Positions 50,782 through 57,920 of a DNA stretch of 64,000 nt are shown piece by piece; the stretch's first letter is position 1, and every line of letters starts with the position of its first letter. The notes beneath the pieces were generated by a model. It made no database searches. It saw only the letters and a program-made list of their open reading frames with translations, and was not told where the DNA came from. This stretch comes from JAFEDN01 sp963818985 (lineage in GTDB: Bacteria > Pseudomonadota > Gammaproteobacteria > Coxiellales > Coxiellaceae): positions 124,001 to 188,000 of the forward strand of contig CAWFUJ010000004.1 of NCBI GenBank assembly GCA_963818985.1, written 5' to 3'. The position numbers and the translations under genes are program-made.

Positions 50782-50957
50782 GTGTCAAAGTCGATAAAAA
50801 AATTAAAAACCACATTAAAATAATGGATTAGCCTAAAAACATGACTTGTCAGACTAGATACTTATTTTGCACTTCCTTTGTGTCAGGCATGATGGCTTTT
50901 AAAGCTCAATCTCTTGTTTTAATGAGATTTTTTAATTTTTTTTATCGACTTTGACAC
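50782..50957. mobile_element. 176-bp element with 28-bp inverted ends (MITE-like)
   Basis: GTGTCAAAGTCGATAAAAAA (50782 onward) is the inverted match of the end reaching 50957 (TTTTTTATCGACTTTGACAC), 28-29 bp with one length difference in the A/T run. The core of about 120 bp has no coding capacity. It occupies almost the whole intergenic region between the ATP-grasp gene and the MFS gene, and the right end lies 63 bp before the MFS start codon. No target duplication recognised. Confidence 0.75.
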
Positions 50958-51019
50958 CAAATTTAATTTTATTTTTTTTGACCCGGTTTAAAGCCTGGAC
51001 TTTGATATATAATTTGACG

Positions 51020-52231
51020 ATGAAAAGCAAATTCTGGATCGGCCTGTTAATGGCTCTCATCACTTCCCTTGGTCTAATGGCTACGGATATTTACGCCCCG
51101 GCTTTACCGGCAGTTACATCGGCGCTATCGACTTCGCCACATCTGGTACAGCTCACCGTCACCACATTTTTGATTAGCGCGGGGTTGTCGCAATTGGTTT
51201 ATGGTCCGCTATCGGATCATTGGGGTAGACGCCCAGTGCTATTATTTGGCATGGGTATTTATATCCTTGGTACCATTTTATGTACGTTTGCTCATGAAAT
51301 GACACTTCTGTTATTTGGTCGCTTTATCCAAGGCATCGGCACCGGGGCTATCATGGCATTAAACCGTGTCATTGTTCGCGATACTTTTTCTGGACATGCA
51401 TTAGCTAAAGCGCTGTCATATATAGGGGCTTTCATCGCTTTAGCGCCCGCCGTTGCTCCAGCGCTGGGCGGATTTATTGAATTTCATTGGGGCTGGCGTT
51501 GGATTTTTGGATTTTTATTATTTTTCAGCTTAGTTTTGAGCACATTAGCTTGGTTAACTTTGCCCGAGTCTCATCATTCCCGGGCCGCCGGCGAATTATC
51601 TTTTATACGGGTCATGCGTAATTACGGTATCATTATTAAAAATAAACAATTTTGGGCCAACGCTTGGTGCTCAGGATTGGCATTGGCTTCAATGATCACA
51701 TGCGCAACCATTAATCCATTTATCCTACAAACCAATCTTCACAAAACCGCTGCTGAATATGGTTTCTGGGCCATGGTCACCTCAGTTGGATTTATGATAG
51801 GCATGCTGTTCAATGCCCATATCGTAGGACGCTTAGGGACCACTCGCACCTTAAAAATTGGCAATCTCCTAATATTACTAATGGGCTTGGCATTTATCAT
51901 GACCAGTTATTTTAAAATCCTAAGCGTAGGTGCGATTATTCTGCCCACCATTGGTATTGAATTAGGCATTGCCTTAATCTTCCCCAATGCCTTTGTCAAC
52001 GCAATCGCCCCCTTTCCAAAAATCTTGGGTGCAACCGCCGCTCTTTATGGTTGTCTACAAGTTGCGATCAGCTTTATTACCAGCATGATCGTCGCCGCAA
52101 TAAGTGAAGAGACGCAAATGCCAATGGGTATTTTATTAGCTTGTTCAGCCCTTCTGGGTTTAATTGTCTACCAAGTATTAAGCCCGTCCTCCGCAGAAAA
52201 AGATCCCACACTTTCTGTCGTTACCGACTAG
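51020..52231 (+). CDS. MFS multidrug efflux transporter, Bcr/CflA family
   Basis: 403 residues with 12 membrane segments, from the ATG at 51020. LGLMATDIYAPALPAVTSAL is the family start (DMYLPALP-type), LSQLVYGPLSDHWGRRPVLL is motif A, and GRFIQGIGTGAIMALNRVIVRD matches the Bcr/CflA region around segment 4. It expels chloramphenicol, bicyclomycin or sulphonamides in relatives. The ORF extends left to 50951 into the MITE-like element but no good start lies there. Confidence 0.92.
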   Translation: MKSKFWIGLLMALITSLGLMATDIYAPALPAVTSALSTSPHLVQLTVTTFLISAGLSQLVYGPLSDHWGRRPVLLFGMGIYILGTILCTFAHEMTLLLFGRFIQGIGTGAIMALNRVIVRDTFSGHALAKALSYIGAFIALAPAVAPALGGFIEFHWGWRWIFGFLLFFSLVLSTLAWLTLPESHHSRAAGELSFIRVMRNYGIIIKNKQFWANAWCSGLALASMITCATINPFILQTNLHKTAAEYGFWAMVTSVGFMIGMLFNAHIVGRLGTTRTLKIGNLLILLMGLAFIMTSYFKILSVGAIILPTIGIELGIALIFPNAFVNAIAPFPKILGATAALYGCLQVAISFITSMIVAAISEETQMPMGILLACSALLGLIVYQVLSPSSAEKDPTLSVVTD

Positions 52232-52329
52232 TCAATAAACGCGATTTAGTTCATAATAACACCCAATTCCCTGTAGGAATTTGCCGTCAGTAAGGATAAC
52301 AACTTTAAATTATAAATGATGAGGACAAT

Positions 52330-52935
52330 ATGAGTAGAAAACCGCTTAGCGAACAAATAACTTCTATCCCTATTACTTATGCTGATAGGCACACTGATGG
52401 TTATCAAGAAATGGTGCGGCAATGCGCCTTTTTTATAAAAGAAGGGTTGGCAGTAATGTTTCCACCCAATTCAGATGATGATGTTTATATTCGAAGAGTT
52501 AAGAAGTTTATTAAAAAAGGAAGTACCTTCTTTCTGTTAGTCTTACCTTCGCTTACTAAGGAAACAAAATTGCCCGTGGGAGTCTTTCAACTAGAACCGC
52601 TTGAGCAAGGTGGACGATTAAGAAATGTGATTGTCACAAAAGGCCTCCGCGGACAGGGATTACTGAAGCCGCTTATGAAAGAGGCAGAGAGAAGAATTGA
52701 TGAAATGAAAATTTCACCGTTATTTTTCAGTGTAGTAAAGATGCCCCTATGTAACGCGTATAGAAAAAGTAGTCAACGCGTGACAGGAATCACTGGACTG
52801 ATTGCAGATTCACATTGTGGTAATCATTCAAACCACCCCTATGAAACACTCGCCGTGTGGGCATCAAAGAGCAAGCAAAGCGGAAGTACGGAAGAAAAAC
52901 CAACTCCTCCCCGCTTCAGGAGACATTCTATTTAA
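52330..52935 (+). CDS. GNAT-family acetyltransferase
   Basis: 201 residues. LPVGVFQLEPLEQGGRLRNVIVTKGLRGQGLLKPLMKEAERRI contains the acetyl-CoA loop RGQGLL (R/Q-x-x-G-x-G/A) after beta-4, and SPLFFSVVKMPLCNAYRKS the following strand and helix. ATGATGAGGACAAT gives the ribosome binding site GAGG. The C-terminus is basic. Substrate unknown; alone in its transcript. Confidence 0.75.
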   Translation: MSRKPLSEQITSIPITYADRHTDGYQEMVRQCAFFIKEGLAVMFPPNSDDDVYIRRVKKFIKKGSTFFLLVLPSLTKETKLPVGVFQLEPLEQGGRLRNVIVTKGLRGQGLLKPLMKEAERRIDEMKISPLFFSVVKMPLCNAYRKSSQRVTGITGLIADSHCGNHSNHPYETLAVWASKSKQSGSTEEKPTPPRFRRHSI

Positions 52936-52964
52936 TATTTAATGAGAAAGAGACGGCTGTTTTA

Positions 52965-54059
52965 TTAGACATTGAATCGAAAGAGGATAATATCTCCATC
53001 TTGGACGATATAATCTTTTCCTTCTAAGCGCCATTTTCCCGCTTCTTTGGCGCCTTGTTCGCCTTGGTATTTTACGTAATCTTCGTAAGCGATGACTTCG
53101 GCGCGGATAAAACCTTTTTCAAAATCGGAATGGATCACCCCTGCCGCCTGTGGAGCTTTCATGTCTTGCTTAATGGTCCACGCTCGAGCTTCTTTTGGTC
53201 CGACCGTAAAATAAGTCTGCAAACCAAGCAATTGGTAACCAGCTCGTATGAGTCGATTTAATCCAGGCTCTTCTAAACCCAAGCTCGCTAAAAATTCTTT
53301 TTGCTCAGCCTCGGCTAATTCGACGATTTCTGATTCCAAAGCCGCGCAAATAGGCACTACTTCACTGCCTTGTTCTTTCGCGTATTGAATGACGCGATCT
53401 AATAATGGATTATTGTTCATCCCATTTTCGTCGACATTTGCCACGTAAAGCATTGGTTTCATCGTGATTAATTGCATGGATTCGACAAAAGCTAAATCAT
53501 CTCCTTCTAGTGATAATAACCGGGCAGGCTTGGCTTGATCCAAATGGTTTTTTAGTCTTTCTAACAACTCATAAGTATGACGGGCGGCTTTATCGATCCC
53601 ACGCTTGGCTTCTTTACTGGCTTTGGTCAGTGCTTTCTCTACAGCGGCCAAATCTGCCAAAGCTAATTCGGTATGGATCACTTCGATATCCGCCAATGGG
53701 TCAACCTGACCCGCTACATGAACGACATCTTCGTTAATAAAACAACGGACAACATGCGCAACTGCTTGAGTTTCACGAATATGGGCTAGAAATTGATTAC
53801 CCAGACCCTCGCCCTGGGCAGCACCCGCCACTAATCCGGCAATATCCACAAACGTCATGGTGGTGGGAATAACTTGTTTAGAATTCGCCATCTCCGCAAT
53901 TTTATCCAGGCGAGGATCAGGCATGGGCACGATGCCGATATTAGGTTCAATGGTACAAAACGGATAATTGGCCGCAGCAATACCTGCCTTAGTTAATGCA
54001 TTAAATAAAGTGGATTTTCCTACATTAGGTAATCCGATAATGCCACATTTAAAACCCAT
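52965..54059 (-). CDS. ychF: YchF/Ola1, redox-regulated ATPase
   Basis: 364-residue Obg-related P-loop protein. GFKCGIIGLPNVGKSTLFNALT (G1), DIAGLVAGAAQGEGLGNQFLAHIRETQAV (G2/G3), NVDENG (altered G4, explains ATP preference) and the C-terminal TGS-like domain GLQTYFTVGPKEARAWTIKQDMKAPQAAGVIHSDFEKGFIRAEV. Next to pth as in nearly all gammaproteobacteria. Function linked to ribosome quality and oxidative stress. Confidence 0.96.
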   Translation of the reverse strand: MGFKCGIIGLPNVGKSTLFNALTKAGIAAANYPFCTIEPNIGIVPMPDPRLDKIAEMANSKQVIPTTMTFVDIAGLVAGAAQGEGLGNQFLAHIRETQAVAHVVRCFINEDVVHVAGQVDPLADIEVIHTELALADLAAVEKALTKASKEAKRGIDKAARHTYELLERLKNHLDQAKPARLLSLEGDDLAFVESMQLITMKPMLYVANVDENGMNNNPLLDRVIQYAKEQGSEVVPICAALESEIVELAEAEQKEFLASLGLEEPGLNRLIRAGYQLLGLQTYFTVGPKEARAWTIKQDMKAPQAAGVIHSDFEKGFIRAEVIAYEDYVKYQGEQGAKEAGKWRLEGKDYIVQDGDIILFRFNV

Positions 54060-54146
54060 AACCAGTAATTCCCGTTGAATATTAACTTACTCGATCTAAT
54101 AAAATAAATCGCCCTTTTAAAAAACAATTTTCGAAGAAAATTCTCT

Positions 54147-54225
54147 ACGCCATGGGGGATCGGAAGGGGAAGCTGCGCGAAGCGCTCCCCCTTCATTCCG
54201 AGCATCGGCTCCGCCGAGCGCAGGA
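54147..54225. repeat. 80-bp repeat flanking pth-rplY, left copy
   Basis: ACGCCATGGGGGATCGGAAG through GCGCGAAGCGCTCCCCCTTC to GCGCAGGA, containing its own GCGCTTCGCGC-type hairpin. The copy at 55638-55717 is the inverted counterpart with about 80 % of positions alike. Confidence 0.85.
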
Positions 54226-54289
54226 TATAAACCAGGAAGCAATTCTCGCTGTACCCAGCGGGAATTGCTGACCCATAACTAAAATCCTA

Positions 54290-54862
54290 TTATTTATTAT
54301 GTAAATAACGAAAAGCGCTTTCAACGTCTCCTACTAATAAGTCAGGAATAACAGCCAAAGAATCTTGAATAGCCTGCATAATCTTATTTCTATCGGCTGA
54401 GGAAGGTTCGCCAAGTACATAGGGTGTCACCTGGTCTCGATGGCCTGGATGATCAATGCCAATGCGCAATCGATAAAATTGATTGCTGCCCATGCACTGA
54501 ATAATATCGCGCAGCCCATTATGCCCGCCATGACCACCGTTTAATTTTAAACGCACTTCCCCAGCTGGAAAATCCAATTCATCATGCGCAACTAATATTT
54601 CTGCGGGGGGAATTTTATAAAAATTTGCTAGCGCTTGGACTGACCGCCCACTTTCATTCATAAATGTGCTTGGAATCAGTAACCAAAATGAATGTTCTCC
54701 AAGCGTTAAATGAGCGATTTGACCTGAAAATTTAGATTGCAGGCTAAAGCTTAGATTATATTTTGCAGCCAATTCCTGAAGTAGCCAAACCCCGACGTTA
54801 TGACGAGTTTTGGCATACTTTGGCCCTGGATTGCCTAAACCAACAATTAAACGCAGAGACAT
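54290..54862 (-). CDS. pth: Peptidyl-tRNA hydrolase
   Basis: 190 residues. Recycles tRNA from peptidyl-tRNA drop-off. LIVGLGNPGPKYAKTRHNVGVWLLQELA contains the conserved Asn and catalytic His (RHNVG); PSTFMNESGRSVQALANFY, VAHDELDFPAGEVRLKLNGGHGGHNGLRDI complete the signature. The gene starts 2 nt after rplY. Confidence 0.97.
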   Translation of the reverse strand: MSLRLIVGLGNPGPKYAKTRHNVGVWLLQELAAKYNLSFSLQSKFSGQIAHLTLGEHSFWLLIPSTFMNESGRSVQALANFYKIPPAEILVAHDELDFPAGEVRLKLNGGHGGHNGLRDIIQCMGSNQFYRLRIGIDHPGHRDQVTPYVLGEPSSADRNKIMQAIQDSLAVIPDLLVGDVESAFRYLHNK

Positions 54863-54864
54863 GG

Positions 54865-55545
54865 TTATTCTTTAGTTTCAGCCTCTTCTTTTCCTTCTTC
54901 AACTTCGGTCACTGGGGCTTCTGGAGCCGCCGCTTCACTGGCTAACTCTTCCGCGGTTGGGATATGAGGCTTCAGGATGCTAACCACAGGTTGATTGTTT
55001 TCTGCTTCTTCTAACGATACGGTTAATTCAGTGCCTTCTGGTAAAGCTAGATCTGATAAGTGCAAAGATTCGCCCAATTCTAGCTGGCCGATATCTAATT
55101 CAATAAATTGAGGTAAGTTAGCAGGTAAGCACTCAATTTCAACCTCAGTGAGGTGATGCGATAGAACGCCGCCATCTTTTACCCCAGGGGCTTGTTCTGC
55201 GTTAATTAAATGAATGGGGACTTCCATGGTGAGTTTTTTGTTCATATCTATGCGCAATAAATCGATATGGAGGATACGTGGGCGGCTTGGATGACGATGT
55301 ACCTGTTTTAACACCACTTTCTGTTCAGCTTCACCTTCTACATTCAAAGTTAAAATACGAGAGTAAGACGATTCATCAGCCAGCATATTGTTTAATTCTT
55401 TGCTGGCTAAGTGAATATCTTGATTGCTTTTGCCGGCTCCGTATACCACCCCGGGAATGATATTATCTAAACGGCGCATACGACGCGCATGCTTGGTACC
55501 TACTAGAGTTCGTAACTGTGCGCTTAGGCGGAAATTATTCTTCAT
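54865..55545 (-). CDS. rplY: 50S ribosomal protein L25 (CTC-type general stress protein)
   Basis: 226 residues from the ATG at 55545, longer than the 94-residue E. coli L25 because of a C-terminal CTC domain. N-terminal LRTLVGTKHARRMRRLDNIIPGVVYGAGKSNQDIHL binds 5S rRNA; the second domain (QAPGVKDGGVLSHHLTEVEIECLP) is typical of CTC. The acidic tail (PEAPVTEVEEGKEEAETKE) is usual. A decayed copy of its 5' region lies at 57796-57841. Confidence 0.95.
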   Translation of the reverse strand: MKNNFRLSAQLRTLVGTKHARRMRRLDNIIPGVVYGAGKSNQDIHLASKELNNMLADESSYSRILTLNVEGEAEQKVVLKQVHRHPSRPRILHIDLLRIDMNKKLTMEVPIHLINAEQAPGVKDGGVLSHHLTEVEIECLPANLPQFIELDIGQLELGESLHLSDLALPEGTELTVSLEEAENNQPVVSILKPHIPTAEELASEAAAPEAPVTEVEEGKEEAETKE

Positions 55546-55637
55546 GGTTGTCTCCAACTGCGTTCATATCAATAAAACCGGGTATTGTACCGGACAATTA
55601 TCGCTGAGTACAGCGGTAATTGTCCGGTCTGTTTTTA

Positions 55638-55717
55638 TGCTCCGCTTGGCAAAGCCAATGCTCGCAATGAAGGGGGAGCGCTTCGCGCTGCTCCCCCTTG
55701 CGATTCCCCATGGCGTA
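55638..55717. repeat. 80-bp repeat flanking pth-rplY, right copy
   Basis: TGCTCCGCTTGGCAAAGCCA through GGGGGAGCGCTTCGCGCTGC to CCCATGGCGTA. It is the reverse complement of 54147-54225 with scattered changes. Confidence 0.85.
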
Positions 55718-55730
55718 AGGAAAGGAAAAG

Positions 55731-57686
55731 TTATTTAGAGTTTTGGCCGATCGTGATAGTCTCTGAAGCTTTTGAGGCTTCTTTGTCTTCGGCTTCTTTT
55801 AAATAGAAAAATATTTCTGGGCTGAATTTCTTGGTGATCACTGACACGGCAATGGGAGGACGGCCTTGAGCGTCAACGTCTGTCGGTGAAAAGCCACGAC
55901 TTTCAAGCTCCTTCACCAACCGCATATCACCCTGGGCAACAGCCCAATGAAACGGGGAGACCTCATGGTCCGAAGCGACATGTTTAGTCACTTTATCTAA
56001 TTTCTTTTTTTGGAGACAACGAAATATCTCACTTTTGCCGATTAATTTTTTTGATTGCAATTGAGTTTTTTCAACCAAACCTTGCTTGAAATGAACGAGG
56101 TCTTTACCCAAAAATTTATCGAAAAATAATTTTTTAATAGTCTCAATAGTCTTTTCAGAAAGAAAATCGCTTTCATTCTCTAATGCCGTCGGTGACTCAA
56201 GTAATAATTGAGCTAATCGCGGCACTAACTCAGCTGCATGTTTACTTTTACTATAAGACTTAGAAAAATTAAGCCCACCAAAGTAACCAAGATGTTTATG
56301 ACCAGCCCTTTTTGCATTTTTTAAATCCGTGTCAATCTTGTCCACCAATGTTTCCCACTCTTTAAGCGGCTGAGGATTTGCAGAACCATATATCAATTGA
56401 CAAAGATGATGAACTAATTCATGAACAACTGTACTTAATAATGGAAAGTGAGTATATTCATTCACACTTGCTGCCTTGCCAATATGCAATTTATTATCGC
56501 CAACATATTTTCCTAAATGTTTTGCCTCTGTCGATTGAAAATGCACCTCGGTAAATTGTCGGGTAGCGTCTCGGGTAAAGCTGGTCTTAACATTTTTTTC
56601 GTAGCCTCGATCCATGAGTATAGTCAAAGTTTCTAATAACGAATAAATGGGATTTTTTTCTAATTTAACCCCCCTGTACCAATTGTAAAGTTCATTTTCA
56701 AACTGTTTGGCATCTTGTTGAATATCAACCCCATAAAAACTTGCATTTATTTTTATTATTTCAGCGAGTTGGTTTAAAACTGCTTGTTCCTTACTTGGTT
56801 TTACTTCTTTTTGTTCGCCATCGACTCCAGTTACCCTTGACATATATTCCTTCGAAATTGCACCTAAAGAGCCAGAACGATATGAAAAAACACCCAGAAA
56901 AGCACGCTGGGGTTTTGGATCTAACAGACCTGTTTTCATACCGGCTAATTGGCCAAGACTGGTGTGGCCCCCCAAAGATTCTTTTAAATATTCGTCATTA
57001 ATAAACTCTAATTTTAAATTTTCTGGAGTTAGAATCTTATCTTTATAGGGTAACAATAAATTCATCTGGGTTTTAGATAAAGTCGGCATGGATGTGATTA
57101 AAAATAATGCCATGGCCCACTGCTTCGATTTCACAGCGACTTCTATACCATCTATCATCGCTTGCTTAATAATCGGGATTGTTTTATTAAAATAACTTAA
57201 TTTTATTTGCTCTCTTATTCCCTCTATATCACCATTATTAACAGCATTTAGCACGATATTATAATGCTCGCTAAGCCCATCCCTTGCCTTTAATTCTTGT
57301 TGGATCTTCACAAGTGCTCCAGAGCTTTCTCTTGGAGTCCGTAATCCACGTTTTAAGTAAGCAAGTCGCCCTAAATTATTGGATTTTGTCAATGATGATC
57401 GTAAATACTCTTTGTCTATAAATAAGTATTGTAAATTTTCTTGGCTAATGATTTGATCTTTGTGTGTTGATAGTGTCGCTAAAGTTCTATCGTCGATAGT
57501 TATTCGTGTTAAAAGTAATAAAACCGCAGTCCAATTTTCCATTGTCACCGCTAACTTAAGGGCTTTAATGTTTTCTTGTTCTTGGTCTTCTTCGTTCTCA
57601 CTCCCGTATGATTTTGAATCAAGAATGGTCGTTAATTGATTCCAGGCTTTATCATCGATAGCACTAATGATGGCTCTTAACCTCAT
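55731..57686 (-). CDS. HExxH metallopeptidase-like protein with ankyrin end, candidate effector (paralogue A)
   Basis: 651 residues, paralogous to the gene at 57921. Residues ~10-115 contain a helical module (KALKLAVTMENWTAVLLLL, DQIISQENLQYLFIDKEYLR, NLGRLAYLKRGL) that recurs at ~145-255 (SKQWAMALFLITS, DKILTPENLKLEFINDEYLK, SLGQLAGMKTGL), so it is internally duplicated. A zincin motif VVHELVHHLCQL has H422, E423 and H426, with a likely third ligand E486 in HAAELVPRLAQLL. An ankyrin-like end follows (SPFHWAVAQGDMRLVKELESRG). The C-terminus is Glu-rich (KEAEDKEASKASE), as in many Dot/Icm effectors. A PmrA-like box lies upstream. Confidence 0.8.
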   Translation of the reverse strand: MRLRAIISAIDDKAWNQLTTILDSKSYGSENEEDQEQENIKALKLAVTMENWTAVLLLLTRITIDDRTLATLSTHKDQIISQENLQYLFIDKEYLRSSLTKSNNLGRLAYLKRGLRTPRESSGALVKIQQELKARDGLSEHYNIVLNAVNNGDIEGIREQIKLSYFNKTIPIIKQAMIDGIEVAVKSKQWAMALFLITSMPTLSKTQMNLLLPYKDKILTPENLKLEFINDEYLKESLGGHTSLGQLAGMKTGLLDPKPQRAFLGVFSYRSGSLGAISKEYMSRVTGVDGEQKEVKPSKEQAVLNQLAEIIKINASFYGVDIQQDAKQFENELYNWYRGVKLEKNPIYSLLETLTILMDRGYEKNVKTSFTRDATRQFTEVHFQSTEAKHLGKYVGDNKLHIGKAASVNEYTHFPLLSTVVHELVHHLCQLIYGSANPQPLKEWETLVDKIDTDLKNAKRAGHKHLGYFGGLNFSKSYSKSKHAAELVPRLAQLLLESPTALENESDFLSEKTIETIKKLFFDKFLGKDLVHFKQGLVEKTQLQSKKLIGKSEIFRCLQKKKLDKVTKHVASDHEVSPFHWAVAQGDMRLVKELESRGFSPTDVDAQGRPPIAVSVITKKFSPEIFFYLKEAEDKEASKASETITIGQNSK

Positions 57687-57737
57687 AACCCTTTTTCACC
57701 TACTTTTATTATTATCTTTTTATGTAATTGATTAATA

Positions 57738-57770
57738 ATAATACAGACCTGACATTAAGAAAGGATTAAA
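57738..57770 (-). promoter_or_regulatory. PmrA-like box and -10 of paralogue A
   Basis: Minus strand: TTTAATCCTTT (57770) and CTTAATGTC (57759), 11 nt apart, then TG and TATTAT (57743-57738) starting 16 nt after the second half-site. Confidence 0.65.
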
Positions 57771-57795
57771 TGGATCGCCTTCCATTTGCTTGGCC

Positions 57796-57841
57796 TTGCG
57801 GCTCCTTACACCACTCCAGGAATGGTATTGGATAATCTTTT
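57796..57841 (-). pseudogene. Decayed fragment of rplY 5' coding region
   Basis: About 32 of 41 aligned bases equal rplY 55430-55475. In minus-strand translation it reads K-R-L-S-N-T-I-P-G-V-V-stop-G-A where rplY has RRLDNIIPGVVYGA. It lies between the two paralogous effector-like genes, in the same orientation as rplY. It implies that DNA next to rplY was duplicated together with the gene. Confidence 0.7.
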
Positions 57842-57863
57842 CTTAAGTTAGATCATGTACAAT
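57831..57863 (+). promoter_or_regulatory. PmrA-like box and -10 of paralogue B
   Basis: GATAATCTTTT (57831, weak) and CTTAAGTTAG (57842), 11 nt apart, then TG and TACAAT at 57858, 16 nt after the second half-site. The first half-site overlaps the rplY remnant. Confidence 0.5.
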
Positions 57864-57920
57864 TATTGGTCAATAAATATAAAAAACAGAAATAATAAGC
57901 CATAGACAAGGGTACAAGTT

